Positions 48,594 to 56,948 of a stretch of DNA of 64,000 bases are shown piece after piece. Origin of the DNA: Leptospira brenneri (lineage in GTDB: Bacteria; Spirochaetota; Leptospiria; Leptospirales; Leptospiraceae); assembly GCF_002812125.1 (NCBI RefSeq), contig NZ_NPDQ01000001.1:640883-704882 (forward strand), in the 5' to 3' direction. A program made the translations under genes and the position numbers. Under the pieces are notes generated by a model. That model did not search any database. It saw only the letters and a program-made list of their open reading frames with translations, and was not told the DNA's origin. Numbering within the stretch: position 1 is the first letter of the stretch; every line of letters starts with the position of its first letter.

Positions 48594-49304
48594 ATGGAAA
48601 ATCAGGGTTTTAACGCAAACGTTCTGGAGCTAGCCAGAGGACTTTTTGTCCGAGGTGAATTTCCGAGTGAGGATGAGTTGCAAAGTCATCCTGATCTCCA
48701 AGAAGCCTATTTATACTGTGAGGAAGTTTTTTTTGCAAGCCTACGAGGGGAGACGGTTTCTAGCCACTCTTTCGCAGAGACTTGGGATTTGGCCAAAGCA
48801 GAACTTACCTTAAAACAATCACCAATCCCTCTACCTGAATTTTTAAAAGAATATACTCGTAAAAATCTAACTCTACCGGAAAAAAAAGACAGTCTTATCG
48901 TTCGTCTGACACAGTCAGGAATCCGGGTGATTGATAGTCTTGTGGAATCTCTACAAATCAAAGAGAGTTTTGAGTTTGCTCCTTCCATGCGATCAGCTTC
49001 TGCTGAGGTTCGGTCAGGTGATGCCAACTCTGTTATCTTTGAGGAAACCACTAGCGAAGACCAAAAGTTTTACTACCAAATTGTAAAAGAAAACCAAGGT
49101 GAGGTCTATCTTTCTGTCAAAGCAGAGGGAACTCCTGTTTTCCAACAAGTCAACTTGCGTCGAGAAGGAAGGTTTATTCTTTCCAGCAAAATCAATTTAG
49201 AAGGTAGCGCCAGTTTTTCGGGGTTAGTCCCAGGTAGTTACACAATTGAGTTTGTGGGTTCAGGCCAATCAAAATCGTTTGACTTGTCTATCCTTCTTGG
49301 ATAG
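48594..49304 (+). CDS. Unknown protein of the sigma factor-CHAT operon, possible anti-sigma/adaptor
   Basis: From the ATG at 48594, with AGGGTGG just upstream, the product is 236 residues. I do not recognise it. The N-terminal 90 residues are helical and acidic (ELARGLFVRGEFPSEDELQSHPDLQEAYLYCEE is read in parts), recalling the short N-terminal helices of anti-sigma factors but without their zinc ligands. Residues about 160-236 are beta-rich (FILSSKINLEG, GLVPGSYTIEFVGSG), like a small beta-sandwich. No membrane segment is seen. Its position between a sigma factor and a protease suggests an inhibitor or protease substrate. Confidence 0.7.
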   Translation: MENQGFNANVLELARGLFVRGEFPSEDELQSHPDLQEAYLYCEEVFFASLRGETVSSHSFAETWDLAKAELTLKQSPIPLPEFLKEYTRKNLTLPEKKDSLIVRLTQSGIRVIDSLVESLQIKESFEFAPSMRSASAEVRSGDANSVIFEETTSEDQKFYYQIVKENQGEVYLSVKAEGTPVFQQVNLRREGRFILSSKINLEGSASFSGLVPGSYTIEFVGSGQSKSFDLSILLG

Positions 49305-49316
49305 TTTCATGGGAGC

Positions 49317-51134
49317 ATGCTCTCCCTGATCATAGATAGAGTTGGTAACGTTAATATCTTCAATGTTTTAGAAGATAATCTCCCTGTAGAAGAATCCCAC
49401 ATACAATCCACGTTAGACGACGACCTTATTTTTGAATATTTAGGGGAAGTGGAGAGACTCGTTCATGTTTCTCAGTCTGTTCTTTCCAATCCCAACCAAA
49501 TTTTAAATGCAGATATCCTACAAGACTTGAAAGTGTTAGGTGAAACTTTTTACCAACAGTTTTTTCCTCTTTCCATCATCGAAAAATTAAAAAATACAAC
49601 CCGACATAGTATCCATTTTAATATTGATCCGGCTCTTGCTCTCATTCCTTGGGAACTCTTACATGACGGTGCTAGTTTTCTTTCCGATAAATTTCGAATT
49701 GGTAAAACCATTCGTGGGGGACTACACCGTCCCACTCGACACGAAAACCGAAAGATCAAAATGCTCATCATTGCCGATCCCACAGAGGACCTTCCACATG
49801 CACAAAAGGAAGGAGAGGTTTTGTTTTCTGTACTCAGTCAAAAAGTTCCAACCCATCTTTTGGAATTAGAGTTTATCGGTGGGAAACAAGTCACCAAACT
49901 TAAGTTACTGTCTCTTATCAAAGACAAACATATCATTCATTATTCGGGGCATTTACATTTTTCGGATGATTCATTGGAAAATGGTTGGTTGTTATCTGAC
50001 GGAAAGGTTTTAAAAGCAAGAGAAATCAAATCAACTGGAATCGATACAGATTTGGTTTTTTCCAATTCTTGTATGTCTGCAAAATCAACGGTTAAAAAAT
50101 TAAACACAAATATCATGAACCAATATGCAGGAGCTTTTTTAACTGCAGGGATCAAAACCTTTGTGGGCACGAATTGGGAAATCTTAGACAACGAAAGAAC
50201 CATCGATTTTACAGTAAGGTTTTATACTTTTCTCTTTTCTGATAAATCTGTAGGTGAGTCTTTGTTTTTGTCTAAGGAGTTTGCCAGAAGAAACTATCAT
50301 GCAAATGATTTAACCTGGGCAAATTATGCTTTGTATGGAAATCCGGATTTTTCGATGTTTGTAAAAGAAAGAAGGAATTTTCATTCTACGAAAATTCTAA
50401 ACCCGACCACTGTTTTAGAATTTTATCCCACACCAATCGCAGTTGCCTATTCAAAGTTTATCAATTCTCATAAATCAAAATCCATTGGGAAAAATAATAT
50501 TCTAAATTTAGCTAAGTTGTTCGAAGCAATTAGCCAAGTTGTTGGTATGATGGTTTTTAGTGATCATGCCGCACATGCCATGAATAAATCCATTCCCAAT
50601 AACCCTGATGATGCTGTCTCTCTTCGTAAGTGGTGGGAATTGGTATATGGTTGTGTTTGGGACTTCCAAAAGTTAAAAATCTCTAGTATTTTAGAACTCG
50701 CATTGCCTGTTTTACACGAACAAAAAGAAACTATTTTTAAAATCGTTGGTTGGATGAAAGCTTGGGAACGAGAGGAGATCAAAGAAGAAGAGATCGAATC
50801 CTACCAAATCATTTTGCAATTCTTTTTGGAAAACATGTTACTTGAGTTCTCGGAACTCGAACGAGTGAGTATTCTTTTGGTTTCTGAAAATCAAAACCCA
50901 CATTTCTACTTTAAAGGAACCAAACCAACTTATTTGTTTCCGTCCTCTCCAGGTACCAAAGACAAATTACAGGAACAATTTTATAAACACAAAGGAAACC
51001 TTGTGCTCGTACATGAAAGTCGTAAGGTAGTCATTCCTTTTCCAACTTACTTTAAAGAACGAAAAGAAACTGGAGAATTAGAACTTGTGTTTAACGGCCT
51101 TATGCCATTTGTATCGGGAGCCAAGCAGAGTTGA
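49317..51134 (+). CDS. CHAT domain (caspase-like) protease
   Basis: The 605-residue protein has an N-terminal beta/alpha stretch, then a CHAT domain at about residues 95-345. ALIPWELLHDG is the typical entry. The catalytic His lies in HIIHYSGHLHFSD and the catalytic Cys in LVFSNSCMSAKS, followed by FVGTNWEILD and NYALYGNPDF. The dyad is intact, so it should be an active caspase-fold peptidase. The C-terminal 250 residues are helical and then beta-rich and unrecognised, perhaps a sensor. A GGGAG box lies almost against the ATG. It overlaps the next gene by four bases (TTGA). Confidence 0.88.
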   Translation: MLSLIIDRVGNVNIFNVLEDNLPVEESHIQSTLDDDLIFEYLGEVERLVHVSQSVLSNPNQILNADILQDLKVLGETFYQQFFPLSIIEKLKNTTRHSIHFNIDPALALIPWELLHDGASFLSDKFRIGKTIRGGLHRPTRHENRKIKMLIIADPTEDLPHAQKEGEVLFSVLSQKVPTHLLELEFIGGKQVTKLKLLSLIKDKHIIHYSGHLHFSDDSLENGWLLSDGKVLKAREIKSTGIDTDLVFSNSCMSAKSTVKKLNTNIMNQYAGAFLTAGIKTFVGTNWEILDNERTIDFTVRFYTFLFSDKSVGESLFLSKEFARRNYHANDLTWANYALYGNPDFSMFVKERRNFHSTKILNPTTVLEFYPTPIAVAYSKFINSHKSKSIGKNNILNLAKLFEAISQVVGMMVFSDHAAHAMNKSIPNNPDDAVSLRKWWELVYGCVWDFQKLKISSILELALPVLHEQKETIFKIVGWMKAWEREEIKEEEIESYQIILQFFLENMLLEFSELERVSILLVSENQNPHFYFKGTKPTYLFPSSPGTKDKLQEQFYKHKGNLVLVHESRKVVIPFPTYFKERKETGELELVFNGLMPFVSGAKQS

Positions 51135-51826
51135 GTTTATGCCATCCCGATCTAGGTAATGTATCTTGTGGGGCTTGTTGTGGATTATTCAATTTAAAAC
51201 TACAACCAAAAGAATTTAAAACATTATTATTAGAAAGAACTGAAGAATTTCAATCCACCGTTAATTTTGAAGTTCGACATAGTTTTCCCATTTTTCGTAA
51301 AAACAGAGAAACCAAAGAAACCCATATCCCTAAAAAAGATGATATGACTTACAACTGTCCTTTTTTGGGTTATGTAGATACCAGCAAACAGAGAATAGGT
51401 TGTATGATTCATCCTATTTTTACGGGAGATCCTAAAAGCCAAAATTTTTCTTTTTACGGAGCCTCTATCTGTCAGGCTTATGATTGTAAAAATAAAGAAA
51501 GTGCTTTGGCAGATTTATGGGAGTCTCTTTTTGTCGAAATGGCAAAGGATTCGGTTGAGTATTCTTTTTTATCTGCTGATCATATCTTTGTCGGTGCTTT
51601 GGAAAAATTTTTCCAGTTCTCTGGTCTTAACATGGAAAAAGTATTCCAAGACTTAAGATTGGAAATGGTTGATCTATTTCGTACAAGACTTATATCTTCA
51701 AAAGAAAAAAACCTTACTTCCTTTGAAATCAACTATGAAAACTTTTCTGATTTAGAGGTGGTAGAAACTTATTTCACAAATGAGTTAGGTGAGTTTTGGA
51801 ACGAGTGGCGAATGAGGATTCACTAA
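51131..51826 (+). CDS. YkgJ-type cysteine-cluster protein
   Basis: The 231-residue protein starts at a TTG overlapping the CHAT stop. Cysteines are arranged as VSCGACCGLF, NCPFLGY, GCMIHP and ICQAYDCK. This matches the YkgJ-like putative zinc- or iron-chelating cluster (CxxCC, CPFL, C, CxxxxC). The remaining 100 residues are helical and unrecognised. Function is unknown. Coupling to the CHAT gene suggests a metal- or redox-responsive partner of the protease. Confidence 0.8.
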   Translation: MSLCHPDLGNVSCGACCGLFNLKLQPKEFKTLLLERTEEFQSTVNFEVRHSFPIFRKNRETKETHIPKKDDMTYNCPFLGYVDTSKQRIGCMIHPIFTGDPKSQNFSFYGASICQAYDCKNKESALADLWESLFVEMAKDSVEYSFLSADHIFVGALEKFFQFSGLNMEKVFQDLRLEMVDLFRTRLISSKEKNLTSFEINYENFSDLEVVETYFTNELGEFWNEWRMRIH

Positions 51827-51832
51827 AAAAAT

Positions 51833-51856
51833 CCCGGATAGTTGTACGTATCCGGG
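51833..51856. terminator. Bidirectional terminator
   Basis: CCCGGATA (51833-51840) pairs perfectly with TATCCGGG (51849-51856). TTTT follows on the plus strand and a T-rich run on the minus strand, ending both the CHAT operon and the convergent phasin-like gene. Confidence 0.85.
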
Positions 51857-51879
51857 TTTTGATTAGAAATTAAATTTGA

Positions 51880-52146
51880 TTAAGCTTTAGTTGTAACAGA
51901 TGCTACTTTTGCTTTTGCATCAGCCACAACAGTGTTAGCTTTTCCAACTAAAGTGTCGATTTGAGAAATCCCTTCTTGAAGGTATTTTCGAAGGTTTACA
52001 GAAACTTCGCTTTGGTCTTGAGCACCTTTAGCAGCTAGGTTTTGGAATCCAGCGTTGATATCGGAAAAAGCTTTTTCAGCTTCGATTTTTGCAGTATTCA
52101 CTGCGCCTAGGATGAAGTTTAATCCGTCTTTTACTTGTTGTTCCAT
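51880..52146 (-). CDS. Small helical phasin-like protein
   Basis: From the ATG at 52146, with AAGGGG nine bases upstream, the product is 88 residues. It is almost wholly helical and rich in Ala, Lys and Glu (MEQQVKDGLNFILGAVNTA, AEKAFSDINAGFQNLAAKGA). It resembles phasin-related proteins that coat polyhydroxyalkanoate granules or act as coiled-coil partners. No PHA synthase is nearby. A longer start at 52209 lacks a ribosome site. Confidence 0.65.
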   Translation of the reverse strand: MEQQVKDGLNFILGAVNTAKIEAEKAFSDINAGFQNLAAKGAQDQSEVSVNLRKYLQEGISQIDTLVGKANTVVADAKAKVASVTTKA

Positions 52147-52268
52147 TTTCATTTCCCCTTTTTCGGTTCTTATTTTGTGCATCGCACCACTTCTTTTTGT
52201 GCGCTGCACATGAATCTGTCAACCTGTTTTTTCATTTTTTTTCGGCACTGTACCAAAAAAATGGATAG

Positions 52269-53342
52269 ATGCCTCATCCGGAATTTTTACCCATCCAGTG
52301 GAAATCCACTCATTTAGAACTTCTCGACCAGCGAATTCTCCCAGGGAAAAAGGAATTTCTAAAACTGACCACAGCGGAAGAAACCATCATTGCTATCCGA
52401 GAAATGGCTGTTAGGGGGGCGCCTGCAATTGCCATCACAGGGGTTTTTGGTTTGGCTTTGGGCGCCAAATCTATGTCAGGCTTAGTCAGTTCAAAAGAGG
52501 TGGAAACCTTACTTTCTTCTATTTTGGAATCCAGACCCACTGCAGTGAATTTGAGTTATGCCATTCGAGAAGCTAAGAAAAGAGTTCAGGAAATCACAGA
52601 CTGGAACCAAATTGCAAAAATTTGGGAAAACTTTGGGCTTGAAATGATGAAAGAAGATCTAGCAGCCAATAAAGCATTAGGCGAAAATGGAGTTTCCCTT
52701 TTTTCTAAAAACCAATCTGAATTTCATATCATCACTCATTGTAATACGGGAGCTCTCGCAACGGCTGGGCATGGCACTGCACTTGGAGTGATTCGGAGTT
52801 TACGTGATGCCGGAAAAAAAGTCGTTGTGTATGCGGATGAAACAAGACCTTTTTTGCAAGGATCTAGACTTACTGCTTTTGAAATGATAGAAGAGGGAAT
52901 TGAGTGTTATATCATTACGGATGGAATGAGTGGATGGCTCATGAACCATCGTAAAATTGATGCCGTAGTGGTTGGTTGTGATCGGGTCGCTGCCAATGGA
53001 GACACTGCAAATAAAATTGGAACATATAATTTGGGGATTGTTGCTAAAGAACATGGTGTACCTTTTTATGTTTGCGCCACAAAAGATAGTTTTGATTTGA
53101 ATTTAAAAACTGGTGACGAAATTCCCATCGAAATGCGTAAAGAATCAGAAGTCACACAGTTTGATTTTTTGAAATCTGCAGATGGAAATTATTTATTTCC
53201 AGAAGGGAAAACCTCTCCAATCGGAGCTCGGGCACTCAACCCATCCTTTGATGTGACTAAGTCTCATTTAATAAAAAACTTCATCACAGAATTTGGATGT
53301 TTTCCTCCAAATGAGATTTCCCTTCGTCTAAAGTCTGTATGA
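52269..53342 (+). CDS. mtnA: S-methyl-5-thioribose-1-phosphate isomerase
   Basis: The 357-residue enzyme isomerises methylthioribose-1-phosphate to the ribulose form in methionine salvage. Seen motifs are AIREMAVRGAPAIAITGVFGLAL, ITHCNTGALATAGHGTALGVIR with the catalytic Cys, and VVGCDRVAANGDTANKIGTY with the catalytic Asp. Its stop overlaps the msrA start by four bases. The later pathway enzyme mtnC lies 32 kb away. Confidence 0.95.
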   Translation: MPHPEFLPIQWKSTHLELLDQRILPGKKEFLKLTTAEETIIAIREMAVRGAPAIAITGVFGLALGAKSMSGLVSSKEVETLLSSILESRPTAVNLSYAIREAKKRVQEITDWNQIAKIWENFGLEMMKEDLAANKALGENGVSLFSKNQSEFHIITHCNTGALATAGHGTALGVIRSLRDAGKKVVVYADETRPFLQGSRLTAFEMIEEGIECYIITDGMSGWLMNHRKIDAVVVGCDRVAANGDTANKIGTYNLGIVAKEHGVPFYVCATKDSFDLNLKTGDEIPIEMRKESEVTQFDFLKSADGNYLFPEGKTSPIGARALNPSFDVTKSHLIKNFITEFGCFPPNEISLRLKSV

Positions 53343-53848
53343 CGGAAAAAGTTATTTTAGGTGGTGGTTGTTTTTGGTGTACGGAGGCTGTGTATCTTCG
53401 GATTCCGGGGATCTTGTCTGTAAAATCTGGATATGCGGGTGGTTCGACAAAAAATCCTACATACAAAGAGATTTGCACTGGAACTACAGGTCATGCAGAA
53501 GTCATCGAAATAGAATTTGATCCTGAAGTGATTACTTATTCTAAAATTTTAGAAATCTTTTGGGCCTCTCATGACCCAACAACTCTCAATAGGCAAGGAA
53601 ATGATGTAGGGACTCAATACCGATCTGTTATTTTCTATTTGGATGAAAAACAAAAAGAACTAGCTGTGGAGTCCAAAAGAAAACATGCATTTATGTTTCC
53701 AGATCCAATCGTAACAGAAATTTCTCCCGCACCAGAGTTTTATCCTGCGGAAGATTATCATCAAAACTATTTCAGTTTAAATCCACAAAATCCCTATTGT
53801 CATTATGTGATTTTTCCCAAACTCAAGAAGTTGGGATTGAATTTGTAA
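53339..53848 (+). CDS. msrA: Peptide-methionine (S)-S-oxide reductase
   Basis: The 169-residue enzyme has the MsrA active site GGGCFWCTEAVY at about residues 7-18, then GYAGG, TGHAEVIEIEFDP, FWASHDPTTLNRQGNDVGTQYRS and YHQNYF. It reduces methionine sulfoxide in proteins. It is coupled to mtnA by ATGA overlap, so a methionine-salvage enzyme and a methionine-repair enzyme are made together. Confidence 0.96.
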   Translation: MTEKVILGGGCFWCTEAVYLRIPGILSVKSGYAGGSTKNPTYKEICTGTTGHAEVIEIEFDPEVITYSKILEIFWASHDPTTLNRQGNDVGTQYRSVIFYLDEKQKELAVESKRKHAFMFPDPIVTEISPAPEFYPAEDYHQNYFSLNPQNPYCHYVIFPKLKKLGLNL

Positions 53849-53862
53849 CTACGTTTAGGTGA

Positions 53863-55404
53863 TTATTTCCCTTTAAAAGCAGTTAACATTGCTTTTTCTT
53901 GGTTAGGGAAAAAGTTCATGACGAAGGCCGTTTGGGCTTTGGTGATTTTTTCCACTTGTCTTCTATACTTAATGACAGCCCCTGGGTGTGCAGTGTTACG
54001 AACCACAACTTTTACATTGTCTTGGTTGTAACGAGCACCTTTCAGTTCTTCTATTTTAGCTCTAAGTAATTCAACAGTTTTACTTTTTTTCTGATAAGCA
54101 TCAAAGATCTCTTTGAACTTTTCTTTTCTTGCATCATCCAGTTTTCCACGAGATCTTTGTACCACTTCTTTAATCTTTTGGATTTCTGGGACAAGGGTTT
54201 CTAGGTCACGTTCAAATTCACTGAGTTTGGAACTACCTTCTGTAAAGAGTCTATCATTTCGATAATGAAATCCAACTTCGACAATGGTGTCCATTTGTGC
54301 TGTTGAACCGAGAGATGATACGGTGATACCTTGGTAAGATACAATATCAGATCCGATGATGGAAGATGATTCACCAGTTAAGATGATATTTCCCAAACAA
54401 AGGATTTTACTTCCTAAAATAAAATTCTCAACAATACAATCACCATCGATTTCTAGGTTTGCGTTTTCGATAAACTTCGTACGAAGGTCACCTTTGATAC
54501 GAATGACACCTTTTCCTTTGGCTTTCACTCCACCTTTGACTTCTAAGTCTTCACCAACAACTACGTCTGAAGATTCTACGTTTCCATCTAAATACAAAGA
54601 ACCTTGGCAGTTGACAACGGCACCTTCTTCGATGGTACCTTTCACTCGGATGGTTCCTTCAAAATTGATGTTTCCTGTTCCTAGTCCAATATTACTTTCA
54701 ATATTTAACTCTGGTGATACGGTAAGAGAGGTATCTGTGGAAAAAACAACTCCACTTAAAGATGCGAAATATTCTTTTAGTTGTCTTCCTGGTTTTTCGG
54801 GATCTTCGATGGTTTTAGGTAGGACGTTTTTACCTAAGGTAAGTCTAGGTCTGTCGATTGGATTAGGATAAATAGGATTTCCTAATACGTCAATCCCTTG
54901 TTCGCCGGCAACTCCTTCAAACAAAGTCGCAAGTCTTTCCCCTTCTTTTACGTGTACATATTTATTGATATTTCTATAATCTGCAGATCCATCTTCTTTT
55001 AGGACAACTCGTTGGGCTCTTGGAAAATAAAATTTAATCCAGCCACTTTCTCCTTGTTTGGCGGGATTTCCCTGTCCGACTACGAAATTATAATCTTCTC
55101 TTACTTTTGTGGGATCTTTCAGAATTTTATCGATTTCGATGGCGGCTTTATCAACCTCTTTCATCAAAATCCGATCCCTATGAATTGATGCATTGTCTAG
55201 AGCTTCATAAATTAAAATATTGCTCATAGAACCACCTAACAACCAAATTGGTTTTGTTACCAAAGTTGCGGTCAGTCGGTCCTCGGAGATTTGGATTTTC
55301 AGTCCCCGTTCCGGATTGAAGTCCGGTGCATTTTTTACGTCCATTCTGTAACAATTATCGGCACGTTTCTTAGGAGAAACGACAAATTCTATCGGTCCAG
55401 CCAA
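53863..55404 (-). CDS. FapA family protein (DUF342)
   Basis: The 513-residue protein matches DUF342/FapA. It has an N-terminal mixed region, then VKEGERLATLFEGVAGEQGIDVLGN, and a long right-handed beta-helix of short strands (GTIRVKGTIEEGAVV, NVESSDVVVGEDLEVKGGVKAKG). A coiled coil (about residues 405-470) closes it. Roles of FapA proteins are poorly known; polymer-forming or polar scaffolding functions are suggested. It overlaps the hydrolase upstream by 16 bases and is last in its operon. Confidence 0.85.
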   Translation of the reverse strand: MAGPIEFVVSPKKRADNCYRMDVKNAPDFNPERGLKIQISEDRLTATLVTKPIWLLGGSMSNILIYEALDNASIHRDRILMKEVDKAAIEIDKILKDPTKVREDYNFVVGQGNPAKQGESGWIKFYFPRAQRVVLKEDGSADYRNINKYVHVKEGERLATLFEGVAGEQGIDVLGNPIYPNPIDRPRLTLGKNVLPKTIEDPEKPGRQLKEYFASLSGVVFSTDTSLTVSPELNIESNIGLGTGNINFEGTIRVKGTIEEGAVVNCQGSLYLDGNVESSDVVVGEDLEVKGGVKAKGKGVIRIKGDLRTKFIENANLEIDGDCIVENFILGSKILCLGNIILTGESSSIIGSDIVSYQGITVSSLGSTAQMDTIVEVGFHYRNDRLFTEGSSKLSEFERDLETLVPEIQKIKEVVQRSRGKLDDARKEKFKEIFDAYQKKSKTVELLRAKIEELKGARYNQDNVKVVVRNTAHPGAVIKYRRQVEKITKAQTAFVMNFFPNQEKAMLTAFKGK

Positions 55405-56426
55405 TATAGAAAACTTCCGAAGGTCTGGAGGAGGGCCGGAACCCCAAAAATTTGGGAGTGGAGGGGGAGGCTATCCCCATGGGTTAAGGCCGTGGAACTC
55501 CGGTAGACATAGGAAATCCCTTTTTTTTGAAAAAGCTGTGTTAGTTTTTCCGATTCTTCCGGAGAAATGACCGGGTCGGTTTTTCCATGCAGGAGGGATA
55601 CTGGCCCACTCAGGGTTTCTAGTTGGTAAAAAGGAGAAAGATTTTCAGGAAGATTTTTCGGAACAGTGGTCAGAATTCGTTTGGCAAGTTCTCGCCGAAA
55701 GGTTTCGTCTGTTTCCACCTGCGAAAAGAATTCTTTGGCTTTTTTAGAAGTTTTTTCCAGAAGAACTTGGGCTTCGGCTGCATTTCCGGTTCTTTTGAAT
55801 CCATTGTCCAAAGCTGCCGCGTAGTAGACTGGTTGTAATTCGGCGGAAAGTTCCGGTTCAAAACAATGGAGAAAGTTATAAAGAATTACGTACACAGCGT
55901 ACGGATCAACTTTGTAATTCGAACAAACAAACGGTACCGTATCTAAAAAATCACAATAGGCTCCGATAGCCATAGAAGTTTTGATTTTATTTCTTGTGTT
56001 TGATTTGGATGCGGCAATGAGTCCCATCCCACCAGAAAAACTAGCGGATAAATATCCTAAGTCATCTCCATTAAATAGATGTTTTGTGGAATGAATTTCC
56101 ATCATCAAGTCTTCGATGTTGGAGATGGTTTTTTCTTCGATTTTGAGTCCTTTGACTTCTGGAAGTTCGGGAAGGATTACACTATGATCAGAACTTGCTA
56201 TGTTTTCCGCGAGTTCCAAAATTCTGGGATCATCAATTCCCATAACGCTCATTCCATGTTGGATATAAACACCTGGCAATGATTCTGGATTTTTGCCAAC
56301 AGGATAAAAGTGAAACACTCTGCGGCCGGTACCAGGCAATTTGAGTTCTTTACGTTCTAAAGATTTTTTTTGTTTTAACCCTGCATAACTCAAGACAAGT
56401 GGGATTGCCAAAACATAAGGTTTCAT
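55389..56426 (-). CDS. Alpha/beta hydrolase-like protein
   Basis: The 345-residue protein has a short hydrophobic N-terminus (possible signal or anchor). It has an alpha/beta-hydrolase layout: GVYIQHGMSVMG as oxyanion strand, a nucleophile elbow SASFSGGMG where the first Gly of GxSxG is replaced, an acid in HGKTDPVIS and a His in ALTHGDS. The triad seems complete, so it is likely an esterase-like enzyme of unknown substrate. It sits between the CheX-like and FapA genes on one transcript. Confidence 0.75.
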   Translation of the reverse strand: MKPYVLAIPLVLSYAGLKQKKSLERKELKLPGTGRRVFHFYPVGKNPESLPGVYIQHGMSVMGIDDPRILELAENIASSDHSVILPELPEVKGLKIEEKTISNIEDLMMEIHSTKHLFNGDDLGYLSASFSGGMGLIAASKSNTRNKIKTSMAIGAYCDFLDTVPFVCSNYKVDPYAVYVILYNFLHCFEPELSAELQPVYYAAALDNGFKRTGNAAEAQVLLEKTSKKAKEFFSQVETDETFRRELAKRILTTVPKNLPENLSPFYQLETLSGPVSLLHGKTDPVISPEESEKLTQLFQKKGISYVYRSSTALTHGDSLPLHSQIFGVPALLQTFGSFLYWLDR

Positions 56427-56432
56427 TCGGAT

Positions 56433-56948
56433 TTAGTTTTTGGGAGTGGGAAATTTTTCCAACAATAAAATCAAATAGAGCCTACCCATATATTCTTCAC
56501 CTCTTCTATCTTTAAGATTAAAGATAAGAATGTATTGGCGAAAGTGTTCTAAAGAAATTGGAACTAGTTTATGATTTAAATTTTCTGGAGGTAAAATATC
56601 AATTTCATAACGTCCCAGTCTCATTTCTGTGATTAATTTTCCTGCGATCTGGTTGGCAAACTCCATCATGATGGAAGCAGAGTGAGCACGAGATGTGGGA
56701 TCAATTTGAAAGGCTTTGGCAATTTTAGGAAGGAGTTTTAGTTTTGTGTATCCATCCAAAGCAAGATATACTTTTCCATTAATATCACCAACAAATTCAA
56801 CAAGAGTACAATTCTCAAAACAAAGTCCTTCGTTTTTAGAAGGACCATAAGCCTCTCGTTCCGCAAATACTAATAGGGATTTTTGAAAATGTTCCGGTAA
56901 TACTTGCGAAACCGTCAGGATGAATTTTTCGTCAATTAAAGGATCCAT
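56433..56948 (-). CDS. CheX/CheC-like chemotaxis phosphatase domain protein
   Basis: The 171-residue protein has the CheC/CheX active-site pattern S-x3-E-x2-N in SIMMEFANQIAGKL, followed about 22 residues later by a Pro (DILPPENL). Such proteins dephosphorylate CheY-P, acting as phosphatases in chemotaxis. It lies one base behind the upstream gene, so expression is coupled. The partner CheY is not local, unless it is the lone receiver at 1.6-2 kb, which is speculation. Confidence 0.8.
   Translation of the reverse strand: MDPLIDEKFILTVSQVLPEHFQKSLLVFAEREAYGPSKNEGLCFENCTLVEFVGDINGKVYLALDGYTKLKLLPKIAKAFQIDPTSRAHSASIMMEFANQIAGKLITEMRLGRYEIDILPPENLNHKLVPISLEHFRQYILIFNLKDRRGEEYMGRLYLILLLEKFPTPKN

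Noticed and set aside
47640..51826. Reading the sigma factor-CHAT operon as a CRISPR type III-E (Craspase) locus
   Set aside because: There is no Cas7-11-like effector, no repeat array and no Csx30-like neighbour in the window. Only the sigma factor plus CHAT logic is shared.
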